Of a stretch of DNA of 64,000 nt, positions 32,052 to 40,715 are shown one piece after another. The stretch is taken from the NCBI GenBank assembly GCA_041940425.1, contig JBGTSF010000024.1, positions 1 through 64,000 of the forward strand, written 5' to 3'. Each line of letters begins with the position of its first letter. Position 1 is the first letter of the stretch. The notes under the pieces are model-generated. The model was not told the origin of the DNA. It searched no databases and saw nothing but the letters and a program-made list of their open reading frames with translations. Both the position numbers and the translations under genes were made by a program. The stretch comes from DATHTS01 sp041940425. Its GTDB lineage: Bacteria > Acidobacteriota > Blastocatellia > Pyrinomonadales > Pyrinomonadaceae.

Positions 32052-33944
32052 CTATCTGTTTCTTCTTTTTGTTCTGGGTGCGGTATTAACTTTCGTTTTC
32101 GGTTTGTATTCTTCGCCCAATAGTCCGAGTTCTCTCGCTTTCATAATGACGTTCGCGGCAATGGGCGCGGCAGTCCGCGCACCGTAGCCGCCGCCTTCGA
32201 CAACGACCGCAATAGCTAATTGCGGATTTTCGAGCGGCGCGATCGAGATATACCAACTGTCGGTTCGTTCATACAACACCGGTGCCTGATATTCGATGAG
32301 TTCGCCGTTTTCATTTCTTCGTTTTTTTGTAACGGTTTTCAGCTTTCCGGTTTTTTCGTCATACACGGGCGCGAGTTTTTCAGCCGTTCCGGTTTTTCCG
32401 CCCGAACGGATTCCCGCTCCGCGCACCGCGCCGAAAACTCTGGTCGCCGTTCCGCCCGAACCTTCGGTTACAAGCGCCATTATTTGCCTGACCTGATCTG
32501 CCTGCTGCGGCGATAAAACCTGTGAATACATTTCCGGCTGTCGGTCGTATTCGATCTTGGGTTTCATCAATTTCCCCTGTAGATTACCGGCGGCTGAGGC
32601 GATCAAAGCCATCTGAAACGGCGTCATCTGTCCGGCATAGCCCTGTCCCATTCCTTCGAGTCCGATGTCATAAGCGGAAATTTCTTTTCCGGTAACGATT
32701 GCCGATTGTTCGGGCGCAAGCGCGCTTTTGATTGCGTCATTACTGGCATTCCAAATATCGGAAAAAAATCTCGTCTGCAATGCTTCCTCCGGCGTTTCGA
32801 CCGCCCAGATGCCGAAAACTCCGGCTGTTTCACGAATCCGTTCGCGTCCGAGTTCGACCGCCATCCGTGCGAAATACTGATTGCTCGAAGCCTCAAACGC
32901 CTGGGCGATATTCAAGGTCGTACATCCGTAGGGCGGCTCGCATCCGCCGTTGGCATCGAGTATCGGGCGCGAACCGCGAAACGGAATAAAGCCCGCCCCC
33001 GAACTCGTAAAAGTTTCATTTTGTTTCCCGTTGCGAAATGCGGAAATCATCGTAAAAGTTTTAAATGTCGAACCCGGAACATAATACTCGCGCGTCGAGC
33101 GGTTGAGCAGAGGTTTGTTTCGGTTATCGCCTTCGAGTTTCAACCAGTCTTCGAGCGACTGCGCCTCGGAAAGATTGAATGAAGGATTCGAATACATCGC
33201 CAGCACATCGCCCGTCTGCGGATTGAGAACGACGACCGCGCCTTTTTTGCCTTCGAGTTGCTGTGCGAGAAACGCCTGCAAATCGCGGTCAATCGTGATG
33301 CGAACATCTTTATTTTCCTGTTCAGGTTTTTTGATTCGCGTCAGAACATCCCAGGCTTCCGGCGTCGGATCTTTTTCCTTTTGATAAAGCGTGCGTTCGA
33401 GTCCGGGCGTGCCGCGTTCCGTTCCGAGCAGATGCGCCATTTCTTTTTCCAAGGAAAAAGCCCGGTTTATGTCGCCCTTCGCGTCAACCTTGTAATAAGC
33501 GAGCGCACTGCCTAAATTGCCCGAACGGTCGAGCATCCAGCCGCGAAGCGAAGCGGCGGTCGTCCGGCGGTTTCTCAAATCCTTATAACTCAAAGCCTGA
33601 AACTGCTCATTTGATTCGTCCGCGTAATAGACCCAGTAAACGTGAAAACCGTAAACCGTTAAAGCAAGCCCGATAAATACGAACTGCCAGATACGTAAAC
33701 TTCGATTTGTTACGGTCGTTGTTAATTTTCGTCTGACTTCTTTGGGAAGATTTTGTTCAAAAGCGAATTTCGGTCGGCGGAAATTGCTGATAAATGAAAA
33801 TATTAAAAACGCGATCAAAACGGCGATTCCGATCAGATATATGACGCTCAATCCCGCCGGCGTTCGTTCTAAAATCTGTGCGCCGAAAAGATTTTCGGGT
33901 CGGAGCTTGTTCCAATCAATTTGTAAGAAATAAAATAAAATCAT
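32052..33944 (-). CDS. pbpA: Class B penicillin-binding protein (PbpA-like transpeptidase)
   Basis: 630 residues. Two N-terminal transmembrane segments (LSVIYLIGIAVLIAFLIFSF and IWQFVFIGLALTVYGF) come before a short PBP dimer-like region. The transpeptidase domain has SxxK in GSTFKTFT, SxN in SSNQYF and KTG in GGKTGTAEK. It cross-links peptidoglycan with the SEDS partner encoded next. The start overlaps the fhaA-like stop by four bases (ATGA), implying coupling. The extra first membrane helix is unusual, since most class B PBPs have one. Confidence 0.93.
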   Translation of the reverse strand: MILFYFLQIDWNKLRPENLFGAQILERTPAGLSVIYLIGIAVLIAFLIFSFISNFRRPKFAFEQNLPKEVRRKLTTTVTNRSLRIWQFVFIGLALTVYGFHVYWVYYADESNEQFQALSYKDLRNRRTTAASLRGWMLDRSGNLGSALAYYKVDAKGDINRAFSLEKEMAHLLGTERGTPGLERTLYQKEKDPTPEAWDVLTRIKKPEQENKDVRITIDRDLQAFLAQQLEGKKGAVVVLNPQTGDVLAMYSNPSFNLSEAQSLEDWLKLEGDNRNKPLLNRSTREYYVPGSTFKTFTMISAFRNGKQNETFTSSGAGFIPFRGSRPILDANGGCEPPYGCTTLNIAQAFEASSNQYFARMAVELGRERIRETAGVFGIWAVETPEEALQTRFFSDIWNASNDAIKSALAPEQSAIVTGKEISAYDIGLEGMGQGYAGQMTPFQMALIASAAGNLQGKLMKPKIEYDRQPEMYSQVLSPQQADQVRQIMALVTEGSGGTATRVFGAVRGAGIRSGGKTGTAEKLAPVYDEKTGKLKTVTKKRRNENGELIEYQAPVLYERTDSWYISIAPLENPQLAIAVVVEGGGYGARTAAPIAANVIMKARELGLLGEEYKPKTKVNTAPRTKRRNR

Positions 33945-35029
33945 TTTTGAGTTTCGCTTTCCCGGTTTTCAAAATCGAAAATAATTCCCTGTTGCGTAAA
34001 TTCCTTTTCGTCCTCATTCCGAATATCTTTTATGACCGAATCGTTTTTTTGAGGTTCGGTCTGTGTTTGTTCCGCTTCATTTGCTGCGGAAATTTCCCTG
34101 TTTTCCGATAAATTCGCCTGTGAAATAATTTCTTCCGAATTTAATAAGATTTCTGTTTGGGCGGCGGTCTGCACTTCTGTTTCAGGTTCGGGATTTCCTT
34201 CACTTATTTCCCGTGTGAATTGAACTTCCACCGTTCCGAATTTAACTTTGTCCGTGTCGGAAATCGTTACTGCCTTGCCGTAGGAAATACGCTGATCGTT
34301 GATAAATGTTCCATTTGTCGAACCGGTGTCCGCAATTTGGAACTGATTTTGCCTATTTAAAACAAGAGCCGCGTGAATTTTTGAAACGCTGTTGTCGTCA
34401 ATTGTAAGATCGTTTTGTTTGCTTCTGCCGACGCTGCGGCGAGTTCCCTGAGCAAACTCTAACTTTACCTGTTTTTGTTTACCGTTGACCGAAAATTCGG
34501 CTGTAAAAATTTCACACAGCGGTTCGACTTCGATAGCCGGTTCGGGCGCGTAATCGCCGACTTTTATTTCCGGCACGGTTACATTGACCGCGACCTCGCG
34601 TTCTTCTTTTCCGATCTTGTCAAAACTCGCAATCAATTTTACGCCCTCGGTAAAATAATCAGGCTTTACTTCAAGATTCAGCGGTTCATACGTTTGATAA
34701 CGATTGTCATTGATGTGATCAATCGCCGCGATCAAAAGTTCGTTTTGCAAAGTATTCAAAGCGGTTTCCGAATCTGTTGAAAACTTGTCCCACTGCATTT
34801 TGAGTTTAAGATTGTGCGGAACGAATCTTCCCTTTGCTCCCAAATCCTTAACTTCCAGATCAAGAAGTTTTTTAAGCCTTTCGGTCAATTCGCTGGTCGC
34901 CAAACTGCTCGACGGTTTCCAGCGTCTCCCGGTGAAGGTATCGAAAATATCGCCGAGCTTGGTTAAAATTCCTCCGATCAGCCAATCGAGTGAAAAACTT
35001 TTTTTTGTCGCCGTCGTGTTTTCTGACAT
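33941..35029 (-). CDS. FhaA-like protein: DUF3662 plus FHA domain
   Basis: 362 residues. Residues 30-160 match the DUF3662 domain of mycobacterial FhaA (LTERLKKLLDLEVKDLGAKG, VPHNLKLKM). Residues ~195-275 are an FHA phosphothreonine-binding domain with RSVGRSKQNDLTIDD, SVSKIHAALVL and GSTNGTFIND. The acidic C-terminal tail is disordered. FHA domains read Ser/Thr kinase phosphorylation; FhaA in Mycobacterium controls peptidoglycan synthesis. It is the first gene of fhaA-pbpA-rodA-PP2C. The 218-base gap upstream should hold the promoter; I see nothing else there. Confidence 0.9.
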   Translation of the reverse strand: MSENTTATKKSFSLDWLIGGILTKLGDIFDTFTGRRWKPSSSLATSELTERLKKLLDLEVKDLGAKGRFVPHNLKLKMQWDKFSTDSETALNTLQNELLIAAIDHINDNRYQTYEPLNLEVKPDYFTEGVKLIASFDKIGKEEREVAVNVTVPEIKVGDYAPEPAIEVEPLCEIFTAEFSVNGKQKQVKLEFAQGTRRSVGRSKQNDLTIDDNSVSKIHAALVLNRQNQFQIADTGSTNGTFINDQRISYGKAVTISDTDKVKFGTVEVQFTREISEGNPEPETEVQTAAQTEILLNSEEIISQANLSENREISAANEAEQTQTEPQKNDSVIKDIRNEDEKEFTQQGIIFDFENRESETQK

Positions 35030-35247
35030 TTTATTCTGAGTCTTATTTTATCGAACGTGGAGTCATTTTATCGGAAAATCTGATTATTGAAAAGTTATTA
35101 CCCGCAAACATAATTGTTTAACATTGCAAAAAGTTTTTGGAATTAGTTTTCCATTTCTCGTTTACTTCAAACATAAGACTTCACTTTGAAAGAAATTCTG
35201 TCATCAATCGGTCAAAATGACCTAATCAATAAAAAGGAACGAAAACT

Positions 35248-35958
35248 ATGAAACGATGGTTTCTTGTTGTGTCTGAGATTCAAAATGGTTTTTCCCTGAC
35301 TGAAGTATTGGTTGTTTTAGCACTGATAGTGTTAATCGGCAGTAGTGCCGCATTTTATTTAACTGCGCATAAAAGACTTTATAAACCGGACGACCAGACT
35401 TTACTGATTGCCGATATTTTGCAGGAAGCTAGACAGAGGTCGCTGACCCAGCGCGAAACGATGAGGGTCGAAATTGATCTGACCGATAATCAGATTCGCC
35501 TGATTGACGAAAATACGGTTACGTCTGCCGATGATGACGAAGTTTTAAAAGTTCAGCCTGTTTTCTTCCCAAATGAAGTGCGAATTGACAGCCGGGCTGA
35601 AAATATCGCTTACAATCCGCCCGAGCCTTTGCCGGTGCCGACGGCGAATTATTTGCCGAGTGTATATCCGCCGAGTGCGACCCATCAGGTTTGCACGCTT
35701 CGATTTCACAGTAACGGAACAGTAACCGACGGCGGCAATAACGCGACCGGCGACGGCGCGGTGGTCGGCGGCGTTACACTTCACATTTGGCAGCCGAGTT
35801 TCGAAAATTCCAATGAATCCTCGATTGCCCGCGCTTTGACCGTCATCGGCTCGACGGGTTCGATCAGACTCTGGGAATTCGACGAAAGCCTGCCGAATGA
35901 AAATAAATGGAAAGATTCGCGCCGCGTCGGAAGTTACGGCGGAAATCCGCAAAGCTGA
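35248..35958 (+). CDS. GspH/FimT-type minor pseudopilin
   Basis: 236 residues with the type IV prepilin signal NGFSLTEVLVVLALIVLIGS (cleavage after the Gly before FSLTE, with Glu at position 5 of the mature protein). The C-terminal domain is beta-rich (VCTLRFHSNGTVTD, VIGSTGSIRLWEF), as in GspH/FimT. It is processed by PilD peptidase and inserted in the inner membrane before assembly. AAAGGAAC precedes the start. First of four co-directional minor-pilin genes. No pilA or pilB/C motor genes are in the window. Confidence 0.9.
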   Translation: MKRWFLVVSEIQNGFSLTEVLVVLALIVLIGSSAAFYLTAHKRLYKPDDQTLLIADILQEARQRSLTQRETMRVEIDLTDNQIRLIDENTVTSADDDEVLKVQPVFFPNEVRIDSRAENIAYNPPEPLPVPTANYLPSVYPPSATHQVCTLRFHSNGTVTDGGNNATGDGAVVGGVTLHIWQPSFENSNESSIARALTVIGSTGSIRLWEFDESLPNENKWKDSRRVGSYGGNPQS

Positions 35959-35966
35959 AGCAAAAA

Positions 35967-36551
35967 ATGAATTTTATGAATAGATTTTGTAAACCGGCAG
36001 ACGGATTTTCCTACGTTGACGTAATCATCGCAATTTTTGTTCTGATGATCGGGATTTTGGCAATGGTGTCGGCAATCACGGCAAATCTGATGCGAATATA
36101 TGAAACCGAAAAAAGAGTGATCGCCAAACAGACCGCGCTTTCGACGATCGAATCAATCATATCGGCAAAAGAAATCGCGCGTCCGGGCGTGATCGAAGGT
36201 TGGAATGCGGTCGGAAATATCGGCAGCAACCCGGTCAACGGAATTCCGCAAGGAATATTTTTGAATGGTTTTTGTCCGATCCGGGAAGATTTGGGCTGGG
36301 ACGGCGTTGCCGGAACGATTGACGATGCCTGCCCGTCGGGAAGCGGCTGTTCGGTTTCGGGAAGACCGGTGAATAATAGCGCGGAATTACCCGGTTTCGA
36401 CCGTCAAATTCTTATCGAAGAAGTTCCAGACCCGGAAAGACCCTCGCCGCCGCACGCCGTTTCGCGACGTAAAATTACCGTTACCGTCAGATACCATCTA
36501 AACCAGATCGTGCGCGAAGAAGTGGTTTCGACGATCGTTACGAATTACTGA
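35967..36551 (+). CDS. PilV-type minor pseudopilin
   Basis: 194 residues from ATG 35967; a second ATG lies at 35976. The prepilin signal is DGFSYVDVIIAIFVLMIGIL, where the usual Glu at +5 is Asp. The C-terminal part contains few conserved features, with Cys in NGFCPIREDLGW and DACPSGSGCSVSG. It begins 8 bases after the GspH-like gene. The role is as part of the initiating tip complex of a type IV pilus or related secretion filament. Confidence 0.85.
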   Translation: MNFMNRFCKPADGFSYVDVIIAIFVLMIGILAMVSAITANLMRIYETEKRVIAKQTALSTIESIISAKEIARPGVIEGWNAVGNIGSNPVNGIPQGIFLNGFCPIREDLGWDGVAGTIDDACPSGSGCSVSGRPVNNSAELPGFDRQILIEEVPDPERPSPPHAVSRRKITVTVRYHLNQIVREEVVSTIVTNY

Positions 36552-36564
36552 GAGGTCATCTTTG

Positions 36565-37683
36565 ATGCGTTTTTTTATTTCAAAAAATAAAAACCCGGTT
36601 GTTTTAGTTAAAAAACATGATCGCGGATTCACGTTGATCGAAGTAATGATTTCGATGGTTATTTTTTTGATCGTTTCGGCTTCGATATACGGTTTATTAC
36701 AGGTGGCGAGAATTGACCGCAACCGTTCGAGCCGCCGCGCCGATATTTTGAAAAATGCGCGCGTCGCGGTTCATCTGATCGGCAGAGACGCACTGAATGC
36801 CGGTCTCGGTTATCACCGGCGCGGCGCGCTCGTGCCGGACGATTTTTTATCGAATCGTCTCGGAATTCCGGGAGATGTGAACAGCGAACGGGATATTTTG
36901 ACCTCGATCATCGCCGGTAACAATATTTATACGAATAATCTCCAACCCGACCCGAATGTCAAAACCGATATGATCTCATTCGCATTTCGTGATCTGGATT
37001 TTAATAAAACAGACGTTATCGAATTGCAAAATGTCAATTCGCCAGCCGGAAATCCCGAGATCGCCAGATTAGTTACAAAAGACTCGAACGGGGCGGAAAA
37101 CGCGAGAGTAAATGATATGTATCTTATCGAATCCGATACCTCGCAGGTTGCCGTTATAGCCACCGGCATTGCCGGAACAAATCAAATTGATATTTCCCCG
37201 ACAGATGCATTGAATCTTAACCAGGCAATGAACGGGATCAATGAAAACGGCAGTCTGTTGCGAAGATGCGTTGATTCGTCGGATCAAAACTGCACGACAT
37301 ATCTCGCTTCGCTGAAACGATTTTTTCTCGTCAAATATCACATCAAAGCCGACGGCACGCTGGTCAGAACCGTCTTTGGAAACAATCGCAGCGGCACAGT
37401 GCCGGCGGATCAGATACAGGAATTTCCGCTTGCCTACAACGTCGAAAATATGCAAATCAGATATGTCTTGGAGGACGGAACGGTGACAGATAATCCGTCT
37501 GCCGGAAACGACGGAATAGTCGGAACGATTGATGACGTGCCGGAAGAATTTAATCTGATCAGACAAATCACGGTTTCTCTAACGGTGCAGGCTTTCGAGG
37601 CGGACGAGCAAACATTGAGATTAGACAAAATCACGATCAGTTCGACGTTCAGCGCGAGAAATTTAGAATATGACGCAGGTTAA
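36565..37683 (+). CDS. PilW/GspJ-type minor pseudopilin
   Basis: 372 residues from ATG 36565 (a TTG directly before it is less likely; AGAGG is at 36551). The prepilin signal is RGFTLIEVMISMVIFLIVSA with the normal Glu. The C-domain ends in PEEFNLIRQITVSLTVQAF and SSTFSARNLEYDAG, as in PilW-like proteins. Its final 14 bases overlap the next gene, so translation is coupled. Confidence 0.88.
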   Translation: MRFFISKNKNPVVLVKKHDRGFTLIEVMISMVIFLIVSASIYGLLQVARIDRNRSSRRADILKNARVAVHLIGRDALNAGLGYHRRGALVPDDFLSNRLGIPGDVNSERDILTSIIAGNNIYTNNLQPDPNVKTDMISFAFRDLDFNKTDVIELQNVNSPAGNPEIARLVTKDSNGAENARVNDMYLIESDTSQVAVIATGIAGTNQIDISPTDALNLNQAMNGINENGSLLRRCVDSSDQNCTTYLASLKRFFLVKYHIKADGTLVRTVFGNNRSGTVPADQIQEFPLAYNVENMQIRYVLEDGTVTDNPSAGNDGIVGTIDDVPEEFNLIRQITVSLTVQAFEADEQTLRLDKITISSTFSARNLEYDAG

Positions 37684-40564
37684 ATCCGAGGTGGCGAAAA
37701 ATATGATTTTGAAATTTAAAAATTCTGATGTTGTAAAATTTTTCGATTTGAATGATTCAAAACAAATTAAAAATCAAAACGGTTCGGCAATCGTAATCGC
37801 CCTGCTCGTAATGGTTCTACTTCTCGGATTTGTCGCACTCGCCATTTCCAGAACAAACAGCGAAACCATCGCTTCGGCAAACGACGCTTCGGAAACGCGA
37901 ACTTTTGAAGCCGCGCATGCGAGTCTGGAAGTAATGACGAAAAATTTCGACAAGATTTTCGACCTCAAACTAAATCCGACGCAAAGCGATCTGGATCGCG
38001 TTAAAGGACAAAATCCGCCCGATTTTGATATTGACTACCGGTTTGTTCAGGAAATCGAGCAGACTCAGGCGACGAAACCGGTCGTCATGACCGGCGAATT
38101 GTTTCAGGGTTTAAACGCTCTGCGCGACGAATGGCAATTGACGACGACGGCGACCGAAGAAAGAAGCGGCGTCCAGGTCGCACTTCGCCGCAGGTTTTTC
38201 AATAACCGTATCCCGATCTTTCAATTCGGCATTTTTTACGACGACGATCTCGAATTTCATCCCGGACCCCGCTTCGATTTCGGCGGACGGGTTCACGCCA
38301 ACGGCAGTCTTTTTATGATGGCGAATACCGGGCTTTATTTTTCGTCAAAAGTTACGGCAAACGGTCATATTTTTACCGATGTGGCGAAAAACGGTTCGCC
38401 GTGGACGGATTGGAATGAAAATGTCTTTATCAAAAACGCCTCCGGCAGTTATGTCCAGTTAAAACATAATATGGGCAGTGTATTGCAAAATCCGGCAAAC
38501 GGCGCGCCCGCGACAACGAATCCCGATTATCCGCAGACCTACAACAGCGCGAATTGGGAAAGCAACGAAAATAAATTTCAGGGCAATTTGCTGGCATATC
38601 AAAAAAGACTCGATCTGCCGATCAAGATCAACAGCGATATTAACGGAACTTCGCTCGATTATTTCGAACTTCTAAAACGCGGCAAAGAAGTCGGAAGTCT
38701 TTACAATGACTGGACGGGAACGGTTACCGCCCCGAAAATCGTTCCGGTAACGACCGCTTCAGCCGACGACGAAGTTACAGCCAAAGAACGATATTACAAC
38801 AAAACAGGGATCAGAATTACTCTTGCCGACAGCAAAGCCAAACTTCCCGGCTGTTCATCCGGCACATTACAAAATCCGGTAACGACAGCTTGCGGAATAA
38901 GGCTCGACGGCAGTCAGGACGGGCAGGGCGCGAATCCGAGTGCGGGGGCTTCTCGAGGTTATACGCCCCGCCCGATGTCTGACAGTTATCAAGCGACCAG
39001 AATTAACGGCGAGCGATTTTATACCGGCAGAGAGGTGTGGATAAAAATCGAAACCATCGGTATAAACCCGGCTACTAATGTTTACGAAACCAAAGATATT
39101 ACCGAAGATATTCTGAGTTTCGGAATAACGGAACGCGCGCAAACGATCACGGCTGGAAGCAATACTGTTTTTTCGATTATCGGTTACGGCAATTCGGACG
39201 CTCGTTCGATCGTTAAACTGCAAAGATTCATTTTCGGCGGTTCGAAAGTCGTCAGTTCCGATACTCCTTATATAACGATGAGCAATTGGAACAGCACCGA
39301 TTACAATTATGTTCTGGCGGCAAAAAAAGCTTCGTCCGACCCTTCGCCCGTTCGAATTGATAACGGAATCTACGGCTCGTTTTTGGGCGATCATCAGGAT
39401 CATTGGAAAAGAGCGATCGTCAACAATACGAGCGAAGAACGTTGGGTCGCGCCGTTTCCGATCAATATGTTCGACACGCGCGAAGGACTCTATTTCGAGG
39501 GCGGCGCGTTTAATACCAGCACCGTTTACGGCAGTAAAGTCCCTTGGAACGGCGTGATGAGTATGGTTGACATTGACATCGCTAATCTCAGAGCGTTTCT
39601 CGACGGTTTTTACGACGATAAAACTCCGACCGGAACCCCTTTCGCGGTCTCTGCCGGAAGGCGTTTACGGGCAAGCGATATTCCCGAGGCGAACGGCTGG
39701 GTTTTATACGTTTCCGACCGCCGCGGCGATTACGATTTTGACGGCGAATACGATATGGAAGATATTTACGGCGGCAACGACGGCGTTAATCAAGCCGGTG
39801 AAGACACGAACAACAACGGCACTCTCCAAGCCGATTATTTGAACGAAGCCGTAAAATACACCGGCTTCGGCGCATCGGAAACACCGGACATCGCGGCGGT
39901 TCTCGAACATAAATTTTACCGGCGCGGCGTTCGGCTCGTAAACGGCTCAAAACTTCCCGGTCGTTTCGATTCGGCAAATCCGATCAACACGCGCGGTTTT
40001 ACCGTCGCCTCGGAAAACGCCGTTTATATTTTGGGAAATTATAACGCGACCGGAATCGCAACGGTCGGCAATCCGACAAAATCAACCGATTATCTGCCGC
40101 AAAACACAATAGATCATATTCCGGCTTCGATTGCCGCCGATGCCGTAACGATTCTTTCAAACAGTTGGAGCGACGCGCGGAGTTTTACTTACGCGTTTAA
40201 TCTTTCAAACCGCGTCGCCGGCGAAACGACCGTCCGCTTTGCGATGCTTTCGGGCGATACGAGATCGAGTTTGAACGGAACGCCGAATCAGGGCGGAAGC
40301 GATCCGCGTCTGGCAGGCGGCGTTCACAATTTTAAGAGATTTTTGGAAAATTGGGGAAGTAAGAGGCTTAATTATTCGGGTTCATTGATCAATCTTTTCA
40401 ATTCGCATAACAACAACGGCGCATTCAAATGCTGCGGTGTGATTTACAGTCCGCCGAATCGCAACTGGGTTTTTGACGCGACGTTTCTCGACCCGAACCG
40501 TCTGCCGCCCGGAACGCCGTTTTTCCAGTCAATCCAACTTACCGGATTTCAAAGACTTAATTAA
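37670..40564 (+). CDS. Very large PilX-like protein with calcium-loop motifs
   Basis: 964 residues. After ~35 polar residues comes NGSAIVIALLVMVLLLGFVA followed by LAISRTNSETIASAND, the PilX N-terminal pattern. PilX proteins normally have about 200 residues; here ~880 more follow, with HANGSLFMMANTGLYFSSK, HIFTDVAKNGSPW and two calcium-like loops, DYDFDGEYDMED and EDTNNNGTLQAD (encoded near 39727-39840). Calcium loops are a feature of the PilY1 adhesin/tip protein, which is otherwise missing here. It may combine PilX and PilY1 roles. The start at 37670 overlaps pilW; an internal ATG at 37703 is possible. Confidence 0.82.
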   Translation: MTQVKSEVAKNMILKFKNSDVVKFFDLNDSKQIKNQNGSAIVIALLVMVLLLGFVALAISRTNSETIASANDASETRTFEAAHASLEVMTKNFDKIFDLKLNPTQSDLDRVKGQNPPDFDIDYRFVQEIEQTQATKPVVMTGELFQGLNALRDEWQLTTTATEERSGVQVALRRRFFNNRIPIFQFGIFYDDDLEFHPGPRFDFGGRVHANGSLFMMANTGLYFSSKVTANGHIFTDVAKNGSPWTDWNENVFIKNASGSYVQLKHNMGSVLQNPANGAPATTNPDYPQTYNSANWESNENKFQGNLLAYQKRLDLPIKINSDINGTSLDYFELLKRGKEVGSLYNDWTGTVTAPKIVPVTTASADDEVTAKERYYNKTGIRITLADSKAKLPGCSSGTLQNPVTTACGIRLDGSQDGQGANPSAGASRGYTPRPMSDSYQATRINGERFYTGREVWIKIETIGINPATNVYETKDITEDILSFGITERAQTITAGSNTVFSIIGYGNSDARSIVKLQRFIFGGSKVVSSDTPYITMSNWNSTDYNYVLAAKKASSDPSPVRIDNGIYGSFLGDHQDHWKRAIVNNTSEERWVAPFPINMFDTREGLYFEGGAFNTSTVYGSKVPWNGVMSMVDIDIANLRAFLDGFYDDKTPTGTPFAVSAGRRLRASDIPEANGWVLYVSDRRGDYDFDGEYDMEDIYGGNDGVNQAGEDTNNNGTLQADYLNEAVKYTGFGASETPDIAAVLEHKFYRRGVRLVNGSKLPGRFDSANPINTRGFTVASENAVYILGNYNATGIATVGNPTKSTDYLPQNTIDHIPASIAADAVTILSNSWSDARSFTYAFNLSNRVAGETTVRFAMLSGDTRSSLNGTPNQGGSDPRLAGGVHNFKRFLENWGSKRLNYSGSLINLFNSHNNNGAFKCCGVIYSPPNRNWVFDATFLDPNRLPPGTPFFQSIQLTGFQRLN

Positions 40565-40715
40565 TATTTCGGCTATATCATTTTCTCAACCGTTTGTGCG
40601 TAAATCTTTCCGATCCGCTCAAACGATTTTTTTTGATAGTGTGTTTTTTGAACTTTAAATCTATAATATCGTATGGGGAATCGGTAACTATTTGTAAAAC
40701 TCGCTTTCTTTTTCG

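Noticed and set aside
36562..36564. TTG start of the PilW-like gene
   Set aside because: An ATG follows directly and the ribosome-binding site fits either; ATG is the simpler choice.
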